A stretch of 64,000 bases of DNA from Helicobacter muridarum (GTDB lineage Bacteria; Campylobacterota; Campylobacteria; Campylobacterales; Helicobacteraceae). The notes under the pieces were generated by a model that worked only from the letters and a program-made list of their open reading frames with translations, did not search any database and was not told where the DNA came from. This document shows positions 1 to 8,561 of the stretch, one piece after another. The stretch spans positions 39,743 to 103,742 of the forward strand of contig NZ_JRPD02000005.1 in the NCBI RefSeq assembly GCF_000765805.2, written 5' to 3'. Positions within the stretch are counted from its first letter, which is position 1. Each line of letters starts with the position of its first letter. The position numbers were made by a program, and so were the translations under genes.

Positions 1-1604
1 TCTACATCTGAATCTATTTGTGCTAATTTTTCCTGGTTTTCCTTCTGGTCTTGCACTTGGTTTTGTTGAGCTTGGAGTTGATTGGTAGAATCTTTTAATT
101 TCTGAATGGTATCGTTAATATCAGACATGACTGGATTAAAGGAATCTTGATCTTTAACATCTTGTGATTTTTCTTCATTATTTATATTAAGACTATTATC
201 CGCTATAGATTTATTATCAATAGAATCATTTTTGTTTATATCTATTTTTTCGTTCTGTATTTTTGCATTTGAATCATTTGAACTGATATTTTTCTCATTT
301 ACATTCTCACCTTTAACAAAATCATTTTTACTCGTAGATTGATTATCTGGAGCTATATTTGTGCTTTTAACTATGAGTGAATTTTGATTTGGCAAAACCA
401 CAGACATAACATGATCATCTAATGTATCCTCTATTACGTTAATTTCATCTATAGACTCTTCTATTGCTAACCCATCTATTGGGGATACACCGGGCTTTTT
501 TTGTGGTACTTGATTAATATACTCTTGTGTGTTCTGTGGTGAGTTTAGCATAGTGGTCTTTTTGCTATCACTATCTTGTGCTATCCCAATTTGTGCTTGC
601 TTACTCGCTCTATCGTCATAATTATTATTTGTCGATTTGGGAATTTCTACTTCCTCATTACTGTCTCTTAATTCATTATTGGCATAAAGCTCCCTATCAA
701 TAGGTTCTTCTTGTTTTTCATTTATAATTAGCTGTTCATCTTGATTTTTATTAATAATATCCCCATTTGTGTTTGTAGCACTAGTTTTAGAATCTTTTGT
801 CTTGGTTTTACTAGCTGGAGCAGCATCTTGCTTTATGTTTGCTTTTGGGTTATTATTTTTCAAATCTCCACCAAATCCAATAACCTCAATTCTAACATTG
901 GCAATCCCCTTACCAACCATTTGAATATCTCTAGCGGCAACATTTGATAAATCTATGATGCGCCCTTCCACAAATGGACCTCTATCGTTAATTCTCACAA
1001 CTGTGCTTTTCCCATTATCTTTGTTAAATACACTTACAATTGTATTCATGGGGAGAGTTTTATGTGCTGCGGTGTGAGCATGCATGTTATATGTTTCACC
1101 ATTTGATGTTGATCTGGCATGGAAATCTGGACCATACCAGCTAGCAATGCCATCAAAAGTATCTCCTACCTTTACAGGATGTGGTCTATATGTTTTTCCA
1201 CGTATTGTATATGGCTTCATGGTAGCTCTTTGTATAGCCTCACTATCTCGCATGCCACCTAAGAGAGACTTTGTAGGCTTGAAGTGTCCACTACCAGAAA
1301 CAGGTGGAGTAAAAGACGTCTTACCCTCTTCTTTATATGAATTTTTGTTAGTAGAATTGGAATTATTGACCGTGGAAGATTTTTTATTATTAGACTGTTT
1401 ATTCTTTGCGCTAGAGTTACTTCCTATGTTACTATCAGAATTAGAATTATTATTTCGTGTATTTGAAGAATATTTAACATCATTATTATAAGAACTTAAA
1501 GATTCATACCCATTGAAACTACCGGCACCACCAACATATCTACTATCAGAAGCGCAACCAATCAACACAATACAAACCAATCCAACATTAAACATATGTC
1601 GCAA
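1..1604 (-). CDS. rlpA: RlpA-like septal lipoprotein, 3' end outside window
   Basis: Double-psi beta-barrel protein of the RlpA family, which cleaves or binds denuded peptidoglycan at the septum. The reading frame is open to the window edge, so the C-terminus (where a SPOR domain would usually lie) is not visible. I chose the TTG at 1604 because AGGAG (1610-1614) lies 5 nt upstream; an in-frame ATG at 1595 is the alternative. A short signal peptide ends in the lipobox LIGC (Cys17). The barrel spans roughly residues 150-245 and shows GIASWYG, SNGETYN, TAAHKTLP and VRINDRGPF, all RlpA hallmarks. It is flanked by an N/S/K-rich linker and by a very long acidic, S/N/D/Q-rich tail of about 280 visible residues. 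It starts about 30 bp after the mltD stop, so the two wall enzymes are probably co-transcribed, as I recall for HP1572-HP1571. Confidence 0.9.
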   Translation of the reverse strand, partial: MRHMFNVGLVCIVLIGCASDSRYVGGAGSFNGYESLSSYNNDVKYSSNTRNNNSNSDSNIGSNSSAKNKQSNNKKSSTVNNSNSTNKNSYKEEGKTSFTPPVSGSGHFKPTKSLLGGMRDSEAIQRATMKPYTIRGKTYRPHPVKVGDTFDGIASWYGPDFHARSTSNGETYNMHAHTAAHKTLPMNTIVSVFNKDNGKSTVVRINDRGPFVEGRIIDLSNVAARDIQMVGKGIANVRIEVIGFGGDLKNNNPKANIKQDAAPASKTKTKDSKTSATNTNGDIINKNQDEQLIINEKQEEPIDRELYANNELRDSNEEVEIPKSTNNNYDDRASKQAQIGIAQDSDSKKTTMLNSPQNTQEYINQVPQKKPGVSPIDGLAIEESIDEINVIEDTLDDHVMSVVLPNQNSLIVKSTNIAPDNQSTSKNDFVKGENVNEKNISSNDSNAKIQNEKIDINKNDSIDNKSIADNSLNINNEEKSQDVKDQDSFNPVMSDINDTIQKLKDSTNQLQAQQNQVQDQKENQEKLAQIDSDV

Positions 1605-1635
1605 TATATCTCCTCTTAAGTTAATCTATTAAGTA

Positions 1636-2868
1636 TTAACTACTTGTTTTTTTATTTACATTTTTTGTATTTACAGCTTTTACTGACTTTGCATTACTCT
1701 TTACCGATCCTAGTGATTTAGGATTTATTGGTAAAAGCAACTTTTGATTTATAGATAGCATATCAGACTTTAGAGTATTTATTTCTTTTATCTTTGACAC
1801 ACTTAAGCCATTATTACGAGCTATAGTAAAAAGCGTATCGCCTTTTTTTACCTTATAAGAAAAGAAATGTGAACTAACATCTATTGAATTCCTGAAATTC
1901 TGCCTAAAATAGCTAAGCTTTTCATATGGAATATATACTTGATACTCATCACGTCCAAATGGAACAAAATTATATTGAAAATGGCGATTATAGTTCTTAA
2001 ATGATTCTAAACTCATATTTGCACCTTTAGCTATATTGGCTAAAGAGTTACCTCCTTTTACATTTACAACAACAAGAGAATCAGCTGCTCCTCTATTTAA
2101 CATATATTCCTTATCATTTGTTTTTAGATAATGAGCATTTGAGAAAGCTAACGACATTGACATAATCTTGCGCAAATAGTTGCGAGTTTCAAGCGGCAAA
2201 TATTGCCCATTTTCATCTAACAATGTCTCTATACTATCATCTCCTGCTTGTGCTATAGCTCTATTGAGCCTGCCTAAACCACAATTATAAGCCATTGCAG
2301 CAAGATACCATTTACCTGTAGCTCTATGTAGATATTGCAAATATTTAATAGCTGCTTCTGTGCTTTTTATTGGATCTTGTCTCTCGTCTATATATTCATC
2401 AATTTGAAGACCCAATTCCCTTGCTGTAGCTGGCATTAATTGCCATATTCCAGCGGCTTTTTTAGAACTTAATGCCCTTGATTGAAACTCAGATTCTGCC
2501 ATAGCTAGAAAAAGGAATTCTTGAGGCACATTAGAATCAAAAAGCATTTTTCGCAATATTGGAATAAACTCATAGCCCTTATCAAATTGCTGTGTTAAAT
2601 ACTTCCATCTATTTGTATCAACAGCAATTAACCTATCTTCTTTCTCAAGAGCTATCATATATTCAGTTGGGATTCCTAGTGCATTAATCGTCCGCTCATT
2701 GGAACGATTAAATAAATGTGTCTGAAAGTTTGCATTCATGCTATATTCATATGAATCAAACCCTATTTCCTCATTATTTGCATAAACGTAATTCAAAATT
2801 GCATAGCAACATAGCAAAAGCTTACTAGTATTTCTAAAAAATAGCTTTGTTTTATCTGTCATTGACAC
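1636..2868 (-). CDS. mltD: MltD-like membrane-bound lytic murein transglycosylase
   Basis: Lytic transglycosylase cutting peptidoglycan glycan strands in the periplasm. A hydrophobic signal segment (about residues 8-30) precedes a GH23/SLT domain (about 100-250). The catalytic Glu sits in LAMAES (Glu125), followed by the usual AAGIWQLMPATA and AYNCGLGR motifs. A LysM domain at about 336-380 (YKVKKGDTL...LLLP) should anchor it to the wall. The frame opens with GTG at 2868, 5 nt after AAGGAA; an ATG two codons later (2862) is equally possible with 11-nt spacing. The tail is Lys/Ser/Asn rich. The downstream rlpA gene suggests a shared role in septal or wall remodelling. Confidence 0.9.
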   Translation of the reverse strand: MSMTDKTKLFFRNTSKLLLCCYAILNYVYANNEEIGFDSYEYSMNANFQTHLFNRSNERTINALGIPTEYMIALEKEDRLIAVDTNRWKYLTQQFDKGYEFIPILRKMLFDSNVPQEFLFLAMAESEFQSRALSSKKAAGIWQLMPATARELGLQIDEYIDERQDPIKSTEAAIKYLQYLHRATGKWYLAAMAYNCGLGRLNRAIAQAGDDSIETLLDENGQYLPLETRNYLRKIMSMSLAFSNAHYLKTNDKEYMLNRGAADSLVVVNVKGGNSLANIAKGANMSLESFKNYNRHFQYNFVPFGRDEYQVYIPYEKLSYFRQNFRNSIDVSSHFFSYKVKKGDTLFTIARNNGLSVSKIKEINTLKSDMLSINQKLLLPINPKSLGSVKSNAKSVKAVNTKNVNKKTSS

Positions 2869-3061
2869 AAAATTTCCTTAGTAATATCAAGTTCTTGAGC
2901 TTTGATTTACAATGCTCTTAAGACGAATCTATTATGCAAAAATGATTCCATTTAAACAAAAACTTTTAGATTCTACAATATCTATACGAATCACATGTAA
3001 ATATTTCCAATAATTAAAACTGAAAATGTTATCATTACAAATATCAAAGAAGCTTCAAAGG

Positions 3062-3067
3062 TATAAT
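3062..3067 (+). promoter_or_regulatory. Putative -10 box TATAAT for the rppH operon
   Basis: Perfect TATAAT ending 5 nt before the rppH ATG. If used, transcription would start at or within a base or two of the start codon, giving a leaderless or nearly leaderless mRNA. The only SD-like string, AAGG (3058-3061), overlaps the region that would not be transcribed. Confidence 0.45.
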
Positions 3068-3072
3068 CAACT

Positions 3073-3552
3073 ATGGATACACAAAAACCAATAAAAAATT
3101 ACAGACCAAATGTAGCGGCTGTATTGCTATCTGCAAACTATCCTAATATATGTGAATTCTTCATTGCAGAGAGATTTGACTTAAAAAATGTATGGCAATT
3201 TCCTCAAGGTGGAATTGACTCTGGGGAGAGTCCAAAGCAAACTTTATATAGAGAGCTAGAAGAAGAAATAGGCACAAGTGAAGTAGAAATAATAGCTGAG
3301 TATCCTGATTGGCTAAAATACGACTTTCCTCCAACAATAGCAAAGAAAATGCGGCCTTTTGATGGGCAAATACAAAGATACTTCCTAGTAAAGCTAAAAA
3401 GTGATTCTGTGATCAACATACAAACCAAAAATCCAGAATTTGCGCGTTATGAATTTGTGGATTTTGATACTCTTATGAAAAGAACTACACATTTTAAAAA
3501 GCATGCCTATATAAAAGCATTGCAATATTTTAAGAAAGAAGGATATATTTAA
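3073..3552 (+). CDS. rppH: RNA pyrophosphohydrolase (Nudix, RppH/NudH)
   Basis: Nudix hydrolase that removes pyrophosphate from the 5' end of primary transcripts and starts mRNA decay; it also hydrolyses dinucleoside polyphosphates. The Nudix box fits the consensus at residues 46-68: Gly46, Glu52, Arg60-Glu61, Glu64-Glu65, Gly67. The RppH subfamily signature is present (NYRPNVAAVL, WQFPQGGID). The length of 159 aa is normal. This is the counterpart of H. pylori HP1228, historically called invasion protein A. Its TAA overlaps the lysC ATG by one base, so the two genes are translationally coupled. Confidence 0.93.
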   Translation: MDTQKPIKNYRPNVAAVLLSANYPNICEFFIAERFDLKNVWQFPQGGIDSGESPKQTLYRELEEEIGTSEVEIIAEYPDWLKYDFPPTIAKKMRPFDGQIQRYFLVKLKSDSVINIQTKNPEFARYEFVDFDTLMKRTTHFKKHAYIKALQYFKKEGYI

Positions 3553-4808
3553 TGCTAATTGTTCAAAAATATGGCGGCACTAGCATGGGCAGTAGCGAAA
3601 GGATTCAAAATGTAGCAAATAGAGTGTCTCTATCATTATACGCTTCTTATAAGTCTCATAAGCAATATGTAAAAGATAAAGACAACGTAAATAGAAATAA
3701 CAAATTAGTTGTTGTCGTTTCGGCTATGAGTGGTGTAACAGACGGTATTTTAGAACATGCAGGATTCTTTACTTCAACACCAAATGAACGAGATTTGGAT
3801 ATGGCTTTAAGCAGTGGTGAGCAAATGAGTGCTGCTTTACTTAGTATAGCCTTAAATGCTAAAGGGCTAAAATCCATAGCTCTAAATGGAAGACAAGCAG
3901 GAATCTTTACTGATTCAAACCACACTAAGGCTAGAATTCAATACATTGATACAACCAACATTTACAAATTACTAGATGATGGATATATAGTTGTTGTAAC
4001 TGGATTTCAAGGATTAAGTAATAGCGGTGAAATTACCACTCTTGGGAGAGGCGGTAGCGACTTGTCTGCTGTAGCCTTAGCTGGCGCACTAAAGGCTAAT
4101 GTATGTGAAATTTATAGTGATGTTGATGGCGTATACACAACTGATCCGCGTATAGAATCTAAGGCTAAGAAGATAGATAGAATAAGCTACGATGAGATGC
4201 TAGAGTTAGCTAGCATGGGAGCAAAAGTTTTGCTTACTCGCTCTGTAGAGCTTGCCAAGAAATTAAATGTGCCAATTTATGCAAGAAGTAGCTTTAGCGA
4301 TGATTCTGGAACGTTAATCACCACAGAGGAGAATATTATGGAAAAGCCTATTGTAAGCGGTATAGCATTAGATAAAAACCAAGCAAGAGTGAGTTTGATA
4401 AGCATTCAGGATAGACCCGGTATTGCTGCAGAACTATTTGGCAAACTCTCAAAAGCAAATATAAATGTAGATATGATAGTCCAAACCATTGGTAGAGATT
4501 CTAAAACCAATCTTGACTTTACAGTGCCTAAAAATGAACTAGAAAAGGCAAAAAATACACTGAATGAATTTGATTCTTATGCAGATTTGATTGACTATGA
4601 TAATGAGGTAGCTATTGTGTCTATTGTAGGAGTGGGAATGAAAAGCCACAGTGGTGTAGCAGCTAAAGCATTTCAAGTCCTTGCAAAAGATAATATCAAC
4701 ATTCGCATGATAAGCACAAGCGAAATTAAAATATCTATGCTAATTGACTTAAAATATGCTGAACTAAGCGTTAGAGTGCTGCATGCTGCTTATAAGCTTG
4801 ATCAATAA
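3552..4808 (+). CDS. lysC: Aspartate kinase
   Basis: Phosphorylates L-aspartate, the first step of lysine/diaminopimelate, threonine and methionine synthesis; DAP also feeds peptidoglycan. The amino-acid kinase domain begins with KYGGTSMGS and contains TLGRGGSDLSAVALA and YSDVDGVYTTDPR. Two ACT regulatory domains follow from about residue 275 (SLISIQDRPGIAAELF, then AIVSIVGVGM), so allosteric feedback is expected. At 418 aa it is close to typical, with a slightly longer loop near residues 30-50. The start overlaps the rppH stop (TAATG). Confidence 0.95.
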   Translation: MLIVQKYGGTSMGSSERIQNVANRVSLSLYASYKSHKQYVKDKDNVNRNNKLVVVVSAMSGVTDGILEHAGFFTSTPNERDLDMALSSGEQMSAALLSIALNAKGLKSIALNGRQAGIFTDSNHTKARIQYIDTTNIYKLLDDGYIVVVTGFQGLSNSGEITTLGRGGSDLSAVALAGALKANVCEIYSDVDGVYTTDPRIESKAKKIDRISYDEMLELASMGAKVLLTRSVELAKKLNVPIYARSSFSDDSGTLITTEENIMEKPIVSGIALDKNQARVSLISIQDRPGIAAELFGKLSKANINVDMIVQTIGRDSKTNLDFTVPKNELEKAKNTLNEFDSYADLIDYDNEVAIVSIVGVGMKSHSGVAAKAFQVLAKDNINIRMISTSEIKISMLIDLKYAELSVRVLHAAYKLDQ

Positions 4809-4817
4809 GGGGTCAAT

Positions 4818-5369
4818 GTGGGACATATCAATGAGTGGATGTTACAGACTTTACGAGACAATGCTACAACTCTTAACTGCCCATTACAATGGCTAGAGTT
4901 TCAAAGGCTGCATTGGACTCCTCTAGTTATGCAAGCTGTCTCATTTATTGTCAATGGTGGAACATTTTTATTATGTGTAGATCATGAACGCGAATGGCTA
5001 CAATACTATATCATGAATACCATAAATAATATTGACATTCAAAGACCATTTGTCCCTATATATGCGCTTGATTCTTCACTAATTAAGCTTTTGCATACCA
5101 ATGACAATCAAGCAGTCCGAGATATGCTAGATATGTCATATCCACGTTATGCTTTTTGGTATATAGGCAAATGCGATAATGCAATAGCGCAATTTGCATT
5201 AGATATAAGAGATTCATTTCTGTGGATATTTGATGAGCCATTAGAGCATTCTTTTGTTCTAGATTCTAAAGATAAACATTTGGATTTTAAGCTTTTGCAA
5301 GCTTTCCGAATATTTGAGAGTGCTCTTTTTGCTGGTATATGTGGTGAATTTGAGATTAACATTGAGTAA
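4818..5369 (+). CDS. hobA: HobA, DnaA-binding replication initiation factor
   Basis: Epsilonproteobacterial protein that tetramerises and organises DnaA on oriC; a structural relative of DiaA (SIS fold). Recognised from position in the rppH-lysC-hobA-holB-folP string and from conserved segments such as NEWMLQTLRD, QAVSFIVNGGTFLL, YAFWYIGK, FLWIFDEPLEHS, LDFKLLQAFRIFESALF. The start is GTG at 4818 with AAGGGG upstream; the nearby ATG at 4816 is in another frame. The length of 183 aa matches HP1230. Confidence 0.88.
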   Translation: MGHINEWMLQTLRDNATTLNCPLQWLEFQRLHWTPLVMQAVSFIVNGGTFLLCVDHEREWLQYYIMNTINNIDIQRPFVPIYALDSSLIKLLHTNDNQAVRDMLDMSYPRYAFWYIGKCDNAIAQFALDIRDSFLWIFDEPLEHSFVLDSKDKHLDFKLLQAFRIFESALFAGICGEFEINIE

Positions 5370-5426
5370 ACAAAGCAGCCAAACATTAAAGAAACTAGAA
5401 TAGGAATATTAATTGGTAATTAGGTA

Positions 5427-6101
5427 ATGGATATGGATTCTTTAAGCTCAATTCAGAAAATAAACTTAAAAGCTAATTCTAAATCTAAAATATATCTAGC
5501 AAAATCTCATATAATTCTAACCCATGATTTCGAATATGAAAAAAATATTTTGAAAAATGCAATACAACCCGATTTTCTAAGAATATTTGAGACTCAAGAA
5601 CTAAAAATAGATATTGCTCATAGTGTTATCAAAGAAGCCTACATAACTAGTGCTCAAACAAAAATATTGGCTATTTTTGCTTTTTCATACAACCATTTCG
5701 CGCAAAATGCTTTGTTAAAAATTTTAGAAGAGCCACCAATTCATACTATTTTTATATTATATGCCAATGCAAGAAATAAGCTTCTACCTACTATATTTTC
5801 GCGTTTAGTTGCATTTGATAAGAGAGCAAAAATCCAAAAAGAGCCTTTTTCACTAAATATTGCAAAGCTAAATATTCCAACAATTTATGAATACATCAAG
5901 GATATTGAAAAAAATAACTATTCAAGTGAACGAGGTAGAGAAATTGTTGGATCTATTTTGCAGGCATTATCAATAGAATCTAAGCCATTAAATCAAAAAC
6001 AGTTGCTACGTTTTGATAAAGCCATGGAATCCCTACATAATAAGCAAAGTGTGCATTTAGTATTACTTCCGCTCCTACTTTCATTGATACAAAATCCATA
6101 A
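5427..6101 (+). CDS. holB: DNA polymerase III subunit delta' (HolB-like)
   Basis: Clamp-loader subunit. The diagnostic segment is AQNALLKILEEPP (about residue 97), followed by a typical strand and RLVAFDKRAK where AAA+ clamp loaders carry the SRC region. No Walker A is visible, as expected of a short epsilonproteobacterial delta' with a reduced N-terminus (224 aa; HP1231 is of similar length). It sits 57 bp after hobA and 9 bp before folP, within the housekeeping operon. Confidence 0.85.
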   Translation: MDMDSLSSIQKINLKANSKSKIYLAKSHIILTHDFEYEKNILKNAIQPDFLRIFETQELKIDIAHSVIKEAYITSAQTKILAIFAFSYNHFAQNALLKILEEPPIHTIFILYANARNKLLPTIFSRLVAFDKRAKIQKEPFSLNIAKLNIPTIYEYIKDIEKNNYSSERGREIVGSILQALSIESKPLNQKQLLRFDKAMESLHNKQSVHLVLLPLLLSLIQNP

Positions 6102-6110
6102 GAGCTTACT

Positions 6111-7265
6111 ATGCAAATTGAACGAGTAAAAAATTTAAACATAGAAATGCAATCATTGCAACCAGATTTGACTGGATATACAATTATGAAAGACAAATCA
6201 CAGATTCTAGGCTTTAAAATATATGATTTGAGATACGAAGCAGTTCAGATTCTAAAGCAAAATGCTCTAAGTCTAAATGCAGAGTTAGTAACACCAAAAA
6301 ATGCAATACTAGGCAAGGAAAAAAATTATAACTGTTTGCTATTAGGGACACCAAAGTCATTAAAACTGCTTATATCGAAGCTATCTATGCAACCATTTGG
6401 ATTAAAAACACTAGCAAAAAATCTTCATACTTTTTTGCACCAAAGACAAGAAAGCGATATGCAAGACTTTTTTGGCTATAAAATAATGAGTATTATTAAC
6501 GTGAATTCAGATAGCTTTTATAAGGAATATAGTCTAGATAAAGCAATTATGAAAATATATGAACACATAGAATTGGGAGCAGATATTATTGATATTGGGG
6601 CAGTTAGTACAAGACCCAATGCAAAGATAATTCCAGCTAACATTGAGTTAGAAAGGCTTAAAGGCATCTTTAACGAAGTAAAAAATATTTCAAACCGAGT
6701 TCATCTTAGTATTGATACATATAATAGCGAAGTAGCACAAACTGCTCTAGATTCTGGCTTTAACATAATTAATGATGTAAGCGGGAAACCTGAAAATATG
6801 CTAGATGTGCTAAAGAATAATTCGCACGCAATTTATATACTCACTCATACTAGGGGCACATCGCAAACTATGCAAAATCTCTGCCATTATGACAATCTAA
6901 TAGCACAAATTGATGCCTTTTTCCAAGAAAAGTTATTATTGTTGCATAGTCATAATTGTCGTAAAATTATTATTGATGTAGGCATTGGTTTTGCAAAAGA
7001 CCATTTACAAAGCACCGCCCTAATCTCCAAGCTTATGCATTTTAAACACTTTAGTAAACCGCTATTAATTGGAGCTAGTCATAAAAGTTTTCTGCGTAAG
7101 ATTCTCAATAGCGAGGATATATATCAATTAGAATCTACTCTTTTAGCGCATTTTTTTGCCCTACAAAATGGTGCAAATATATTACGGGTACATGACTTGG
7201 TTGCGCATAAAAATATGTTGAAAATATTTCAAGCATTTAAAACAAATGATATTGATATGATATAG
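6111..7265 (+). CDS. folP: Dihydropteroate synthase
   Basis: Condenses p-aminobenzoate with 6-hydroxymethyl-dihydropterin pyrophosphate in folate synthesis; the target of sulfonamides. Core DHPS motifs start near residue 122: IINVNSDSFY, GADIIDIGAVSTRPNA, INDVSG, IIDVGIGFAKD and the substrate-binding IGASHKSFLRK. About 115 residues precede the TIM barrel; this extension is usual in Helicobacter (HP1232 about 380 aa). Two signature positions differ from the common consensus (NSDSF for TPDSF, GAVSTRP for GESTRP). Last gene of the operon. Confidence 0.93.
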   Translation: MQIERVKNLNIEMQSLQPDLTGYTIMKDKSQILGFKIYDLRYEAVQILKQNALSLNAELVTPKNAILGKEKNYNCLLLGTPKSLKLLISKLSMQPFGLKTLAKNLHTFLHQRQESDMQDFFGYKIMSIINVNSDSFYKEYSLDKAIMKIYEHIELGADIIDIGAVSTRPNAKIIPANIELERLKGIFNEVKNISNRVHLSIDTYNSEVAQTALDSGFNIINDVSGKPENMLDVLKNNSHAIYILTHTRGTSQTMQNLCHYDNLIAQIDAFFQEKLLLLHSHNCRKIIIDVGIGFAKDHLQSTALISKLMHFKHFSKPLLIGASHKSFLRKILNSEDIYQLESTLLAHFFALQNGANILRVHDLVAHKNMLKIFQAFKTNDIDMI

Positions 7266-7330
7266 GCTCTTTAAATATCAAAAATATTAACAAATTAAAT
7301 AAAGCATTCAAACAATTTATATAAAAAATG

Positions 7331-7336
7331 TATAAT
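7331..7336 (+). promoter_or_regulatory. Putative -10 box TATAAT for the catalase-like gene
   Basis: Perfect TATAAT preceded by TG (extended -10 like), 29 bp before the ATG at 7366, which has AAGGAAA just upstream. The transcript would have a leader of about 25 nt. Confidence 0.55.
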
Positions 7337-7365
7337 GTAAGGCAATTTTAATTAAAGGAAAGATA

Positions 7366-8355
7366 ATGTTGCAACTTAGCTCGATTAGTAAGATTTTGGT
7401 AGCTGGAGTATTCTCTCTCACGCTTTTAAAAGCACATGATATGCATAAGCATGAGGAATATGATGCAGAGAAAATAGCGGATGTATTTTATGCTTTAAAT
7501 GGAGATTCAAAAGATCCGCATAAAAAAATCAATCATACAAAAGGCTTTTGCACTACAGGGGAATTTATTCCAGCAAAAAATATTACAAAAAAAATTAATA
7601 TTCCACTTTTTGCAGAAAAGAACATTCCAATTCAAGTTCGCTACTCACTAGGTGGTGGAAATCCAAAGGCAAGTGATAAATCAAAGCCAAGAGGACTTGC
7701 TGTGAAAATGGAGGGTAAAAACGATAGTTGGGAAATTGTAGCAATTAACACTGAAATTAACTTTGCAAAAAATCCTGAAGAATTTTATAATTTCTTTGCT
7801 ATGAGGGTCCCAAAAAATGGAAAGGTTGACTCAGAAAACATTAAGAAAAAGACGCAAGAAGTAGAATCTTATCGTAATTTTGCAAAATATTTAGATGGTA
7901 TTGGAATCACGGGTAGCGTAGCAAATACCGCTTATTACAGTATTCATACATTTTTCATAAAAGATACTAAGACAAATAAACTAATGCCTGCTAGGTTTAA
8001 GATTGTACCTGTTTCTGGTGTATCATATCTAAGCAAAGATGAACTAGCAAAAAAAGATGATAACTTCTTAGAATCTGATTTTAAAAGCAAAGTAGCTAGT
8101 AAGCCCATTGAATACAAGTTAGTATTCGTCTATGCCAATGAAAAAGATATTATTGATGATACAACTGCACTTTGGAGTGGTAAACATAAAGAAATAGAAG
8201 CAGGCACACTAAAAGTATCAAAATACGATGGAATGGATTGTAACCGTGATGTGTTTATGCCAAATGTATTGCCAAATGGAATGGGAGAACCAAAGGATCC
8301 TTTATTTGAAGTGCGCAACGAAATATATTCGATAACTTTTGGTAGAAGACAATAA
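7366..8355 (+). CDS. Periplasmic catalase-family peroxidase (KatA-like, HP0485 type)
   Basis: Small catalase-related heme protein. Signal peptide at residues 1-23 (cleavage near LLKA-HD). The catalase core is short: distal His57 in NHTKGFCTTGEF, the RGLAVKM segment, the distal Asn region AINTEINF, and the proximal heme tyrosine near the C-terminus in RNEIYSITFGRR. It lacks the C-terminal extension of true catalases; 329 aa fits the catalase-related peroxidase (SrpA-like) group. The likely role is periplasmic peroxide defence. Its own promoter and the intergenic gap indicate a monocistronic unit. Confidence 0.87.
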   Translation: MLQLSSISKILVAGVFSLTLLKAHDMHKHEEYDAEKIADVFYALNGDSKDPHKKINHTKGFCTTGEFIPAKNITKKINIPLFAEKNIPIQVRYSLGGGNPKASDKSKPRGLAVKMEGKNDSWEIVAINTEINFAKNPEEFYNFFAMRVPKNGKVDSENIKKKTQEVESYRNFAKYLDGIGITGSVANTAYYSIHTFFIKDTKTNKLMPARFKIVPVSGVSYLSKDELAKKDDNFLESDFKSKVASKPIEYKLVFVYANEKDIIDDTTALWSGKHKEIEAGTLKVSKYDGMDCNRDVFMPNVLPNGMGEPKDPLFEVRNEIYSITFGRRQ

Positions 8356-8429
8356 CTTTAACTAATTACATAACATTTAAATCAATTATACTTTAATTTA
8401 CATCTGCTTGTAATTCAAGTATTAATATT

Positions 8430-8445
8430 CCAAGCCTAAGCTTGG
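8430..8445. terminator. Small GC-rich hairpin between convergent genes
   Basis: CCAAGC-CTAA-GCTTGG forms a perfect 6-bp stem in a region otherwise nearly pure A/T, between the ends of the catalase-like gene (+) and the DUF2972-type gene (-). No strong T-run follows on either strand, so the terminator function is weakly supported. Confidence 0.3.
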
Positions 8446-8561
8446 CAAATATCTATTTAGAATAAAAGAAAAATGTTTCACCTGTTAGTTTAAATTAATA
8501 ATATAGAAAATAACAAAAGAATGAATTTATCTATATATTCAATATATTTATACATTCGCTC

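Noticed and set aside
1084..1491. Plus-strand open frame of 135 codons
   Set aside because: It is the antisense of the rlpA coding region, whose minus-strand frame has clear RlpA motifs.
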